Shown: piece after piece, positions 22,775 to 34,419 of the stretch
Layout of the letters: every line of letters begins with the position of its first letter
Numbering within the stretch: the stretch's first letter is position 1
Assembly: GCA_033977485.1 (NCBI GenBank)
Contig: CM066991.1
Location: 53,980,850 to 54,044,849 of the forward strand
Origin: Hydrangea macrophylla
Lineage: Eukaryota > Streptophyta > Magnoliopsida > Cornales > Hydrangeaceae
Reading direction: 5' to 3'
DNA length: 64,000 nucleotides
Program-made: the position numbers and the translations under genes
The notes under the pieces: model-generated
Told to the model about the DNA's origin: nothing
The model's input: only the letters and a program-made list of their open reading frames with translations
Databases searched by the model: none

Positions 22775-23225
22775 ATGACCGAGGCTGTTCGTTCGTCAAA
22801 GGGGAAAAAGAAGCTTCTGGGGAGTTCAGACCAGATCCCTGCCGCCGCTCCTTTCGTCGGCTGTCAAGAAGATGTGTTTTGGTTGGAAGTTCGAAATTTT
22901 CGCCCAAATTCTCTTTCGATCAAGGATCCGTTGCTCCAATATCCTGAAGTATCCGTGGGAAAGGCCGAAATGATCGCGCCTGCAAGTGTTTCGTGCCTTG
23001 AAATGGAATGGGGGGACTACCCCTATTCCAGCATAGATTTTCACCCTTCTTCTGGTCCTTGCACCGATTGGGACGAGTGGAGTTCTTTTGTGCTCTTAGA
23101 TCCACGGAGTCGTGAACTGTTGACCGACGCGGGTATCTTGGATTCAGTTTCTGTTTGCGTATCCCTAAATTGTAGGAAAGGCATGCTGGGCTTAGCTGAG
23201 TTAACCTCGAGGTGGAGCTCTAATT
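22775..23225 (+). pseudogene. Plant mobile domain (PMD, aminotransferase-like) protein, N-terminal fragment
   Basis: An ATG at 22775 opens MTEAVRSSKGKKKLLG. The diagnostic part is WSSFVLLDPRSRELLTDAGI followed by LAELTSRWSS, which resembles the start of the plant mobile domain found in MAIL/MAIN-type proteins and in transposon-borne copies. The frame is open for about 150 codons, then at about 23225 it fuses to the leader of a B-family Copia element, so most of the domain is missing. A TATA box lies about 140 bp upstream. This is probably a cargo or transposon-derived copy rather than a host gene (inference). Confidence 0.6.
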
Positions 23226-23785
23226 CACCACCACCACCACCTGTGCCTCCATAAAACACCACCACAACCATTGCCGCCCCTCTCTCAGCCCCCAATCCCT
23301 GTGCCGAGCCCTAAAGGCTCTCCCAGCCATGCGCCAAACCTCAAGGGATCCCACAGCCTTGCGCCGAGAGCCACCATGGCCTTCCAGGACTGAGCCACAC
23401 CTTACCCATCCACCCTGCTTTGCGCCGCAGCCCCTCTGCCCATCCAAGAGCCACCCTGGCTTCCCTAGCCTGAACCACCCACCATCCAACCTTTTTTCCC
23501 TCTTTCGGCAGCGCACCTTGTTGGGTAACCTGACCATAACCCTTCTGGATTGATCACCAACAATCGTTTTTCCTTCTCCTTTCTTGTTCTCTCATCCCTA
23601 GATCAGTGGGTATTCTACAACTATTTGATCTGATCACAAATTTCATCCTTCCGATGTCTTCGGTCCGTGTACGGACCCATGATTTGTCCATAAATTGGAC
23701 GATTGCACCAGCACGGTGCCTGTGACGACTAGGCTTGCCTTATTTGCCGTATAAATTGATTCTGTGACTCACCTTCTCATCCACA

Positions 23786-26700
23786 ATGTCGAAAGAAGGG
23801 GAGATTGGTGACAAATCCGGTGTTGTGGGTTCTCCGATAAGTCATGAGAAGCATTCCCTCATTACTGAGAACCCTGGGTCCAAAGTTACCACAGAGTTGT
23901 TCAATGGAGAGAATTATATTAGTTGGTCTCAATCGGCTATGTTTTTGCTACTAAGTAGATCGAAGTTTGGTTATGTTGATGGCACTCTTAAGGCACCTAG
24001 TCGTGAAGATCCCACCTATGCGAAGTGGGAAGTGGGAAATTATCTCGTGATGAGTTGGCTTCATTCGATGGGGCCTAGTATCGCTGCATTTTTCCTGGAT
24101 ATGGAGACAACACTCGACATATGGGATACATTAGCACAGACTTATGCTCGGAAAGGGAACATAGCTGAAGTTTATGAGCTTCGCCGGCGTATTGAGGTTG
24201 ATGAACAAGGTGAGCGTTCTATCCTTTAATATTACACTTCTTTGAGTACTATGTGGAAGCGTCTGGACCACTTGAAGAATTATCGTCCTGTTTGCTCTAC
24301 GGATGCTACTAGTTTCAAGGAATATATTGAGAGTGAAAGAATCTTTAAGTTTCTAGCTGGCCTTAATTCAGAGTTCGATCAGGTGAGGAGTCGTATTCTT
24401 GGTATGCAGTCATTACCGTCACTTCGAGAGGCGTTTGCCTATGTTCAGAACGAAGAGAGTCGTCGTTCTGCTATGCTCTCTCCCAAATCCACCAATCGAT
24501 CCGCGTTGGTATCTTCTAACCAGAAAGGGGGTAAGGCTCCCAACTATAAGGAAGGATCAGACAATTTCTGAGAGTTCTGAGACTAAAGATAAGTGGTGTG
24601 ACTACTGTAACAAGCCAGGCCATATTCGGGCTACCTGCTGGAAACTTCATGGTCGTCCATCTTTCCCAAGGGAAAGAGGTGGAGGCCGCACTGGTGGCCG
24701 AGGTAATGGACCCAGATCCCACTTATCCACGGGACCTGAAGCTCATCAGCCCGAGGAGATTCCCTCTGCTTCACCTGCTACTAGTAACATTAGTAGTACT
24801 GATTGGGAGACCCTGAGGCGCATTATGGCACAACTGGACACCTCCACGAGTTCTTCTACTTCTTTTGCCCAAGCAGGTAATGTTGCTAATTTTACATGTG
24901 TTTTAAATGCTTGTTCTCCACAACCATGGATCATTGACTCTGGGGCCTTCGATCATATGACCGGTCTGTCCACTTTTTTTTCTACTTACAATCCTTGTTC
25001 AGGTAAAGAAAAGGTTAAAACTGCCGATGGTAGTCTTTCTTCCATTTCCGGTAAAGGTGTTATTCATGCTTCTGAGTATCTATCTTTATCTTCGGTTCTT
25101 CGTGTACCAAATTTTACGACTAACCTTCTTTCGATTAGTCGTATTACTAATGATCTTAATTGCTGTGTCACCTTTTTTCCCTCTCACTGTGTATTTCAGG
25201 ATCTCTCCACCAAGAAGGTGATTGGCAATGGTAGGGAGAAGAATGGACTCTACTTTCTGCTTCCTAGTGAAGTGGATTTGGAGGTGGAAGTTTGAATCAG
25301 AGGGCTTATCATTCTTTGAGAGAGACACTTCCTAGAGAGGCTTGGCTGTGGCACCAGAGACTAGGACATCCTTCGTTCTCTCTCCTTCGTCATTTATTTC
25401 CGTCATTAATAAACAATTACAAAGTTAATAATGCTATGTGTGAAGCATGTGAACTTGGCAAACATCACCGTGCCTCTTTTAATTTGAGTTTGAATAAAAG
25501 TACTATTCCTTTTCAGCTTGTTCATACTGATGTTTGGGGTCCATCCCACATTTCTTCTTTGCATGGGTATAAGTGGTTTGTTACATTTATTGATGACTTT
25601 TCTCGAACTACTTGGGTATATCTGATGCGAGAGAAGAGTGATGTGTTTTCCATTTTCAAAAACTTCCATAGTATGATTTGCATTCAATTTAGTACTGTTA
25701 TCAAAGTTGTGCGTTCTGACAAAGGGGGGGAATATATTTATGGTGGGCTCGAGAATTTTTTCCTTGAACACGGTATAATACACCAAACCTCCTGCACTAA
25801 TACTCCACAACAAAATGGAGTTGCCAAGAGAAAAAATCGCCATTTACTAGAAAGTGCTTGGTCTATGATGTTTTCAATGCAGGTTCTCAAGTCTTATTGG
25901 GGGGAGGCAGTTTTAACTGCTGCCTACCTCATCAATAGATTGCCCACCCGTGTCCTTAATAAGAAGTCTCGAGTTGAAGTTCTTCTAAATCCATCTTCTG
26001 TGTTTACTATTCCTTCTAAAGTGTTTGGTTGTGTCTGCTTCGTTCACAACCATTCCCCTGTCAGAAAAATACTTGACCCTCGTTCTCTTAAATGTGTCTT
26101 TGTTGGTTACTCCCCGACACAAGGGGTACAAGTGTTATCATCCTCCTTCTCATCGGTGGTATGTCTCCATGGATGTCACTTTCTATGAGGCCCAGTTATA
26201 CTTTCAGTCTCCACAGTCACCTCTTCAGGGGGAGAAAATGAGTGTGGAAGAGATGTTTGTTCCTATTGAGGGAGTAGTGAAAGACAATAGTGAGGAGGGA
26301 GGAGAGAGAGGAGAGAGAGGAGAAGTAGAACATGAAGAGGAGTTTGTGAGAGAAAAAGAAACAGAAAAAGAGGAGAATTGTGAAGAGAGGGAAGATATTG
26401 TAACAAAGGGGAAAGAGTTACTTATCTACTCAAAAAACAAGGTGAGACGAAGATTTGGGGCAGCAGAAATGGAAGTTGTTCCAATCCATCCACTCTGGCC
26501 ACTCTCTTCTAGTGAGAATGATCTAGGTATCTCTCCATCTCTTACTCCTCCATATGGTAATGATTTAGACATACCTATTGCTCATCGTAAAGGCACTAGG
26601 ACATGTACTAAACATCCTCTTTCTAATTTTGTTTCATACTCTCGTTTGTCACCATCCTATAAAGCTTTTGTTTCTAGCCTGTCTTCTGTGTCTACTCCTA

Positions 26701-28234
26701 ACCATGTCCAGGAAGCCTTGTCTGACCCGAAGTAGAAGTCCGCCATGGTTGAGGAGATGAAAGCACTCTCTAAGAATGGCACATGGGAATTAACAGAATT
26801 ACCTCAAGGAAAGAAGACAGTAGTGTGCAAGTGGGTGTTCACAGTGAAATACAAGGCTGATGGGACGATTGAAAGGTATAAAGCCCGACTGGTGGCTAAG
26901 GGTTTTACTCAGACTTATGGAGTAGATTATCAAGAAACATTTGCTCCAGTAGCCAAAATGAATTTTGTTAGAATTCTGTTATCTCTTGCTGCAAATTTGG
27001 AGTGGCCGCTACATCAATTTGATGTAAAGAATGCCTTTCTCCATGGTGATTTAGAGGAGGAAGTGTACATGGATGTTCCTCCAGGTTTTGAGAAAACCAA
27101 AACAAAAGGGAAAGTTTGTCGTCTTCAGAAGTCATTGTATGGGCTCAAGCAATCATCAAGAGCGTGGTTTGATCGATTTTCTCAGGTTATGCTCAGGTTT
27201 GGGTTCAAACAAAGCCAAGGTGATCATCCTCTCTTTATTAAATATTCTTCAAATGGTAAATTGACAGCTTTAATTGTCTATGTTGATGATATCGTTCTCA
27301 CTGGAGATGATCTGGAAGAGATGGGAAAGTTAAAAAATTACCTGGCCAAGGAATTCGAAATCAAGGACTTGGGAAGCTTAAAATATTTCTTGGGAATTGA
27401 AGTGGCCAGATCCAAAGATGGGATTTTTTTATCCCAGAGACAGTATGTGCTGGATTTACTAAAGGAAACAGGAATGATGGGTAGTAAGGCAGCGGATACT
27501 CCAATGGATCCTAATATGAAGCTTAGTGATGACTCAGGAGGAGAACCAGTAGAAAAGGGAAGATATCAGAGAATGGTGGGTGAACTGATTTATCTCTCAC
27601 ACACCAGGCCAGACATTGCTTTTGCAGTAAGCGTGGTGAGTCAGTATATGCATTCTCCTAGACAGGTTCATCTTGACGCTGTCTTCCGAATTGTGAGGTA
27701 CCTAAAGTCAGCACCTGGGAAAGGTTTATTCTTTGCTAAGCATGGTCACACCCAAGTGGAAACTTATACAGATGCTGATTGGGCTGGATCAGTTACCGAT
27801 AGAAGATCAACAACTGGGTATTGCTTTTTTGTTGGAGGGAACCTGGTAACTTGGAGAAGCAAAAAACAGCCCGTAGTGGCTAGATCTAGCGCCGAAGCAG
27901 AGTTCAAAGCCATGGCTCAGGGGTGTGTGAATTGTTGTGGATCCAGATTATCCTGTATGATCTTGGTTTTAATCCTGAAGACTCAATGAAACTATACTGT
28001 GATAACAAAGCAGCCATTGACATTGCCCATAATCCTGTGAATCACGACCGGACTAAGCATGTTGAAATCGATCGTCATTTTATCTAGGAAAAACTAAATA
28101 GTGGGAAGATTTGCACTCCATATGTGAAGTCCGGAGATCAGTTAGCCGACGTCCTTACCAAGGGCCTTGCGAGCAGGGCATTTCACTTCATTCTTAGCAA
28201 GCTGGGTATCAGAGATATCTTCACACCAGCTTGA
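23786..28234 (+). pseudogene. Copia B'1 gag-pol, nearly full length, multiply broken
   Basis: Gag starts MSKEGEIGDKSGVVGSPIS at 23786. An extra in-frame TAA is at 24229. A frameshift near 24570 leads to the knuckle CDYCNKPGHIRATC (about 24600), then the protease WIIDSGAFDHMTG (about 24925). A frameshift near 25290 precedes LWHQRLGHPSF and the integrase (FIDDFSRTTWVYLM; RSDKGGEY). A further shift lies near 26125, then an acidic linker and an in-frame TAG at 26733. RT and RNase H are open from 26745 to 27989, including YVDDIVLTGDD (about 27280) and LKYFLGIEVARSKDGI. A frameshift near 27930 breaks the last part of RNase H. The intact RT suggests a fairly recent loss of function. Confidence 0.85.
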
Positions 28235-28241
28235 GGGGGAG

Positions 28242-28394
28242 TGTTGGAGTTTTATTTTTATTAGTAGAGGAATATAGTTATTATATTGTTTAGGGACTAT
28301 CTAGTAATTAGTCGTTACTGTATTTTTACATCTAATAAAATAACACAGAGGAACAATTGTTCTCTCAAAGGTTGGAAAAATGATTGTTCAAACA
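28242..28394 (+). repeat. LTR shared between copies B'1 and B'2
   Basis: This 153-bp B-family LTR follows a TTGAGGGGGAG purine tract. Its right end runs straight into GAG-pre-integrase coding sequence of the next copy, with no primer site or leader. Confidence 0.8.
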
Positions 28395-31188
28395 ATAATA
28401 ATGTTACAAATGCTATGTGTGAAGCATGTGAACTTGGCAAACATCATCGTGCCTCTTTTAATTTGAGTTTGAATAAAAGTGCTATTCCTTTTCAGATTGT
28501 TCATACTGATGTTTGGGGTCCATCCCACATTTCATCTCTGCATGGGTGTAAGTGGTTTGTTACGTTTACTGATGATTTTTCTCGTACTACTTGGGCGTAT
28601 TTGATGCGAGAGAGGAGTGATGTGTTTTCTATTTTCAATAACTTCCACAGTATGATTTGCACTCAATTTAGTACTGTTATCAAAATTGTGCGTTTTGACA
28701 AAGGGGGGGAATATATTTATGTTGGTGTAGGAAATTTTTTCCTTGAATGTGGCATGATACACCAAACCTCTGGTACTAACACTCCTCAACAAAATGGCCT
28801 ATGATGTTTTCTATACAGGTTCCCAAGTCCTACTGAGGGGAAGCTGTTTTAACTGCTGCCTATCTCATCAACAGATTGCCCAGAAGTCTCCTGTTGAAGT
28901 TCTTCTCAATCCATCTTCTGTGTTTGCTATCCCTCCTAAAGTGTTTGGTTGCATCTGCTTTGTCCATAACCATTCCCCGTCTAGAAAAAAAAACTTGACC
29001 CTCGTTCTCTTAAGTGTGTCTTCGTTGGTTACTCACCTACACAAAAGGGGTACAAGTGTTATCATCCTCCTCGTCGATGGTATGTCTCTATGGATGTCAC
29101 ATTCCATGAGACACAATCCTATTTTCAGTCTCCACAGTCACCTCTTCAGGGGGGAGAAAATGAGTGTGGAATAGATGCATGTTCCTGTTGTTCCCTTCAC
29201 GATAGAAAGAGAGGAGGGAGTAGTAGAGTCAGGAGACAATAATGAGGAGGGAGGAGAGAAATCCATAGAAGGGGAAGTAGAACATGAAGAGGAGAATGTG
29301 GGAGAAAGAGAAAAAGAAAGAGAAAAAGAGGAGAATGTGGAAGAAGGGGGAAAAAAATGTAACAAAAGGGAAAGAATTACTTACCTACTCAAAGAACAAG
29401 GAGAGAAGAAAATTTGAGGCAGCAAAGATGGAAGCAGTTCCTTTCCCTCCACTCCAGCCAATCTCTTCTAGTGACGACGATCCAGGTATCTCATCATCTC
29501 TTACTCCTTCATCTGGTAAATTGGTAATGATTTAGACATACCTATTGCTCATCGTAAAGGCACTAGGACATGTACTAAACATCCTCTCTCTAATTTTGTT
29601 TCGTACTCTCGTTTGTCTCCATCCTATAAAGCTTTTGCGTCGTGTCTTTCTTCTGTGTCCACTCCTAACCATGTCCAGGAAGCTTTGTTTGATCCGAAGT
29701 GGAAGTTTGCCATGGTTGAAGAGTGAAAGCACTCTAAAAAAAATGGCACATGGGAATTAACAGAATTACCTTAAGGGAAGAAGACAGTAGGGTGCAAGTG
29801 GGTGTTCAGTGTGAAATATAAGGTTGATGGATCGATTGAGAGATGTAAAGCCCAACTGGTAGCTAAGGGCTTTACTTAGACTTATAGGGTAGATTATCAG
29901 GAGACATTTGCGCCAGTGGCCAAGATGAACTCCGTTAGAATTCTGTTATCACTTGCTGCAAATTTGGAATGGCCACTACATCAATTCGATGTAAAGAATG
30001 CCTTTCTCCATGGTGATTTAGAGGAGGAAATGTATATGGATGTACCTCCAGATTTTGATGACACCAAAACAAAAGGGTAGGATTGTCGTCTTCGGAAGTC
30101 ATTGTATGGGCTTAAGCAGTCACCGAGGGCGTGGTTTGATCGGTTTTCTCAGGCTATGCTCAAGTATGGGTTCAAGCAAAGCCAAGGTGATCATACTCTT
30201 CATTAAACACTCTTCAAGTGGTAAATTGACGGCATTAATTGTCAACGTTGATGATATCGTTCTCACTGGAGATGATTTGGAAGAGATGGGAAAATTGAAA
30301 AATTACCTGGCTAAAGAATTTGAAATCAAGGACTTGGGAAGCTTAAAATACTTCTTGGGAATTGAAGTGGCCAGATCCAAAGATGGGATATTTTATCCCA
30401 AAGACAGTATGTGTTGGATTTACTAAAGGACACATGAATGCTTGGAAGCAAGGCAGTGGATACTCCAATGGATCCTAACCTGAAGCTTAGTGATGATCCA
30501 GGAGAACCAATAGAAAAGGTAAGATATGATGGGTAAACAGATTTATCTATCACACACCAGACACGACATTGCCTTTGCAGTGAGTGTGGTAAGTTAGTTT
30601 ATGCATTCTCCTAGACAGGTTCATCTTAACGCTGTTTTCCGAATTGCGAGGTATCTCAAGTTAGCACTCGGGAAAGGTTTATTCTTCGCTAAGCATGGTC
30701 ACACTCAAGTTGAAGCTTATACGGATGTGGATTGGGCCGGATCGGTTACCGATAGAAGATCAACAACCTGGTATTGTTCCTTTGTTGGAGGGAACCTTGT
30801 AACTTGGAGAAGCAAAAAGCAGCCCGTGGTGGCTAGATCCAGTGCCGAAGCAGAGTTTAAAGCCATGGCTCAAGGGGTGTGTGAGTTGTTGTGGATCCAG
30901 ATTATCCTGGCTGATCTTGGTCTTCATCCTGAAGACTCTATGAAGCTATACTGTGATAACAAAGCAACCATTGACATTGCTCGTTATCCTATTCAGCACG
31001 ACAGGACCAAGCATGTGGAAATTGATCGTCATTTTATCAAGGAAAAGCTAAGTCGTGGGAAGATTTGTACTCCGTTTGTGAAATCCGGAGATAAGTTAGC
31101 TGGCTTTCTTACCAAGAGCCTTGCAAGTAGGGCATTCCACTTCATTCTTAGCAAGCTGGGTATGAGAGATATCTTTGCACCAGCTTGA
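28395..31188 (+). pseudogene. Copia B'2 pol remnant
   Basis: The integrase is partial and loses a segment right after NTPQQNG at about 28799. Frameshifts or stops follow near 28865, 28990, 29170, 29415, 29725, 29880, 30080 and 30205. The RT motif reads NVDD instead of YVDD (about 30242). The last 195 codons (30601-31188) with RNase H are open and end in KLGMRDIFAPA. This copy is older or more decayed than B'1. Confidence 0.85.
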
Positions 31189-31195
31189 GGGGGAG

Positions 31196-31353
31196 TGCTG
31201 GAGTATTTATTTTTATTATTAGGAGTTGGGTATTATTATTTTATATTTGAGGGACTATCTTGTAATTTAGTCTATTATTGTATTTTACCATCTAATAAAA
31301 GAACAGAGAGGAACGATTGTTCTCTCTAAGCTTGGAAATATCATTGTTCAACA
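31196..31353 (+). repeat. 3' LTR of copy B'2
   Basis: A 158-bp B-family LTR beginning TGCTGGAGT (T-to-C change at position 3) and ending TTGTTCAACA. The sequence to its right is the leader of element C on the minus strand. Confidence 0.8.
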
Positions 31354-31770
31354 GAAATAAGGGAGATCAAGAGCTGTCCGGAATAATCGGAGCGCTAACG
31401 GGGCAACTGGAGATCAATCGGTAGACCAAAGAGAGAGAAGAGAGCACTAAGGCTCTAGTGCATCACACAGATGCAAAGGAGGCCCATAGAGGGGCAAGCG
31501 GCAGCAGGAGAGGCTGCAGCAAGAGAGTCGATGGCCTGCTAGGCTGGTAGAGGAGCTGAGGGTGGCTGTGAGGTTGGCGGAGGGCTTGGTGAGGGTTGCC
31601 GAGAGTGGAGGTGGGCTCTGGTGGTGCCGGCGAAGGTGGCTGTGAGGGTTTGGAGGGTCGGCGAGGGCTGTGATGGGTGCTGGGGGTTGCAGCTCAGGGA
31701 TGTGGGGGTGCTGATGTGTGGCTGAAGCTGGTGGAGGAGGGAGGTTAGGGTTTGTTTTGGTCTGATACCA
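31354..31770 (-). other. Leader of Copia element C with primer-binding site
   Basis: On the minus strand this is the G/C-rich untranslated leader directly behind the 5' LTR. The primer site, reverse of TGGTATCAGACC, is at 31759-31770. The block is cut at 31354 by the B'2 insertion. Confidence 0.75.
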
Positions 31771-31959
31771 AAAAGAATAAGATTGAGGGAAAAATTAGAT
31801 GATTTTATTCATTTTGTATATCACGTATTTATATACAAGCTATGAGAACAAAATAAGGAAAGACAATCAAGGAAAATGAAGGAAAGATTACAATCAAGAA
31901 TCAAATCCCTAAAAGCCCGTGATCCACGAGATCATGGGATTTGACTAAATATTCCAACA
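31771..31959 (-). repeat. 5' LTR of Copia element C
   Basis: The 189-bp LTR reads TGTTGGAATATTTAGTC on the minus strand. It is flanked on the right by GGTTT (31960-31964), the target duplication matching AAACC at 18115-18119 in the inverted segment. Confidence 0.85.
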
Positions 31960-32066
31960 GGTTTCAAATCACATCCTTGCATTTGGTTGGTACAAAATTG
32001 TTATTACAATTCATTAAGTTTAGTTTTCTAAATGGTGATTGTTTTAGTAACCAGTTTTTTTTGTAG

Positions 32067-32147
32067 GTTGGTATTTCTTCAGGAGCTGCTGCTGTTGCTG
32101 CCATACGAATAGCAAAAAGGCCTGAGAATGCTGGAAAACTTCTTGTT
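32067..32147 (+). CDS. Cysteine synthase, penultimate exon
   Basis: This 81-bp exon encodes [20 protein letters not shown] followed by NAGKLLV. It is bordered by TTTGTAG and GTAAGGG, phase 0 on both sides. GISSGAA is the conserved loop whose serine contacts the pyridine nitrogen of PLP in O-acetylserine sulfhydrylases (family knowledge). It joins the exons at 6632 and 40014 without a frame change. Confidence 0.92.
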
Positions 32148-32253
32148 GTAAGGGAGCTTCTCCTTCTCTTCTCTATTTTTCAGTTGGTCTCACTCTCTCT
32201 CTACCTGGTTGTAAAATTCTGGGTCTTCGTTATCTTAGCATTGTGCTTGGAAC

Positions 32254-32586
32254 TATGTTACATGGACTCAAATACGGGTGTAGGGTGCTGATATGTATCT
32301 AAGCATTGGAATTTGGGGACACGACACTAAGTCTATGTTATGATATTTCTAGGAGAAAATAGTGTTTTATCATTTATGTAATAATAACAGTTCAACATGA
32401 ACTTAGTAGAAAAAGGAACATACGTAGAGACTTTAATTTGCTGTTTTTTGAGTATCTAACATGCATCTTGTTGTGTATGATGATGTGTCGGACACATATC
32501 GGCATATCGCATACCCGTGTCTGAGTGTCAGTTTCCACTGTCCAACAGGGGTACTTCAACCTATTAAGCAGAGTCCATGTAACATA
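32254..32586. mobile_element. MITE-like element with 16-bp perfect terminal inverted repeats
   Basis: It begins TATGTTACATGGACTC and ends with the exact reverse complement GAGTCCATGTAACATA, 333 bp in total and non-coding. Inside, words such as acgggtg and gtgtcggacac recur. A clear target duplication was not found, so the superfamily is undecided. Confidence 0.65.
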
Positions 32587-32691
32587 CGTGTTGAAGTTTT
32601 AGCATAAACTCCTTGAAAGTAACATGCTTATTCTTCAATTGGAGTTAGGTTATTTATCATGTTACCTGGCTACAAAGCTAATACAAGGATT

Positions 32692-32915
32692 AGAGCCTGT
32701 TTTGGGTTAGCTTTTTAGATGATTTCCTTTTTGGAATACGAGAACTTTTGAAAAATTTGCAAATTGGTGCTTTTTTAAAAAACTGTGTTTTTGGATTTAA
32801 AAATGAAGCAGATTTTTTAAAAAGCTGTGAAAAAACTAATCCAAACTGTAACAGCTTTCTAAACAATCATTTATAAGTGATTGCTGCCCTGAGCAAGCTA
32901 TCCCAAATGGGCTCT
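32692..32915. mobile_element. AT-rich MITE-like element (hAT type suspected)
   Basis: The ends are AGAGCCTGTTTTGGGTTAGC and the imperfect reverse complement ending in GGGATAGC-type sequence (GCTATCCCAAATGGGCTCT on the top strand), 224 bp. The ends resemble plant hAT MITEs. No convincing 8-bp duplication was seen. Confidence 0.5.
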
Positions 32916-34419
32916 AAATATACTTTGAAGAATCAACAACAGAACACAAAAATTATATTAAAGAGAAATGGGAGAATGTATGCTTATCTCAAGTATGTAC
33001 AAAACCTTCCAATCAAGTTGGTACATGTCAAAAATTTGCTAGAGCATTGATAGTGTTACAGTTGCGCATTGTAGGTAATAGGTTAGGAGTGTTACCGAAT
33101 GAAGCAATATGGTACCTTGGGATGGTGTGGGGTTCTAGTAGCCCCAAGCTCATGCTTGGTGCGAGTGAAGCGAACTTGAGAGAGTAAGGGAGTGGGATTG
33201 GTACTGTCAGCCTGGGGGTTTGCTTTCTTACCATAAAGAAAAAGCGCAGAGTCCAATGCACTTGAGACTGAGGTGGTGTCTAAGTGAGGCTGGCCTGTAT
33301 GCCTAGTTCACAACAAATTATTTCAACCCCATCCCCCGACAGCCACACATAAGAAAAAAGAAAAAAAGGTGTGCAGTAAAGAGTTTGTATCCATTAGCTG
33401 CTTGGAAGTACTTATCTGTTGGTCTGGACCTGCCTGGTAGACAAAGGAACCACGCTGATGGTTGCCAGCATTGTTGTCAAATCGTGATTCTGTTTGCGAG
33501 AATAATGAATCGTGAATCTTATTAAGAAATATCAAGAGAAACGTGTAAATACGTATTCATTTTACCCTTACAAAAACACATTTATAGTGCTTAAAATGAA
33601 CTAAAGAACAATTAAACACGAGTTTCTTGCAATATCGATATTGCAAAATTTTGAAACCTTTACATTTCAAAGTTCCTAATTATGGATTGTTAAATAAATT
33701 GAATCATGAACTGTACGAGTTGTATGAAACTCGAATCGACTCGTATGAGTTGACCGATTCCAAGAACTATGGTTGCGAACACATAATGCGGGATGCATGT
33801 CTTGGAGGACCACTTGATACATATTCTAGAGGTCATATGTCATCTGTCTCTTGTGCAATGGTAGCTGCCAAGGTTATGACGGAAGGATTGCCTTGGCTAG
33901 CTCGTGACTAATGATTGCTAAAAATCACCAAATACCAAGTATTCTATTGTCTTTTCCACGCAACTAGGATGTTGCACTTTGGACGTGCTGAACTCGGTGA
34001 GCTCCCACAGCTCAACTTCCAACCCAGATGGCATCCAATGCTCCTGATGGGGGATGTATTGATGTGAGACCCCTGGATGATGCCTACCTCACCTAGGTTT
34101 GAGGCCAAGGCAATGTGTGTTGGCCTCTCAAAGCGGGCCGACATCGTTCACTTAGGTGGCTGGTAAGGACTACCTGTCACGAAAGGTGTTGAGTCATGTG
34201 ATCAAGTAGAGAATGCATGGCGGAGGTCTTTGTGAAAATCCATGTGTAGATGTGTCCATCAGCAACATTTGGTGTATAGTGTTGACAAAAAAATATTCTG
34301 CTGCGAATTTATCTGCAAATTGATCATATTAAGATAAATGTGTTTCGCTGTAGAATAATCAAATTCGATGTGAAATAAACAGAATCCTATCAATTACTCC
34401 ACTGAATTTCATTCAACAA
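32916..34419. other. Intron sequence without recognised genes
   Basis: About 1.5 kb of mixed-composition DNA. Short frames exist on both strands but show no protein family signature. The moderately GC-rich parts (33040-33300 and 33940-34200) may be decayed repeats. Confidence 0.5.

Larger units (their letters stand above)
23226..28394 (+). mobile_element. Copia B-family copy B'1, lacking its 5' LTR
   Basis: It begins inside the C-rich leader (homologous to about 19760 onward), has gag and pol over 4.4 kb, and ends with an LTR at 28242-28394. No LTR precedes the leader; the sequence is fused directly to the PMD fragment. It is the most complete B-family copy in the window. Confidence 0.8.
28395..31353 (+). 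mobile_element. Copia B-family copy B'2, 5'-truncated
   Basis: It starts in the middle of pol (NAMCEACELGKHHRASFNLS) directly behind the preceding LTR and ends with its own LTR at 31196-31353. The head-to-tail arrangement, LTR-pol-LTR-(deleted)pol-LTR, suggests recombination between LTRs or copies followed by deletion. Confidence 0.8.
6692..32066 (+). other. 25.4-kb intron of the cysteine synthase gene, filled with retrotransposons
   Basis: The intron starts GTAATTTG and ends TTTTTTTGTAG. It contains a TRIM, three interleaved Copia elements, two further Copia copies and a plant-mobile-domain fragment. Recognisable host-derived intron sequence is limited to about 6692-6979, 7280-7327, 18120-18172 (now inverted) and 31965-32066. 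Confidence 0.85.

Noticed and set aside
21669..31358. GAAAT at 21669-21673 and 31354-31358 as the target duplication of the B-family insertion into C
   Set aside because: The left copy is not adjacent to any recognisable element end, and part of the gag of C is missing there, so the match could be chance.
33627..33911. 94-codon plus-strand frame in the last intron
   Set aside because: No family signature; length is compatible with chance in this composition.
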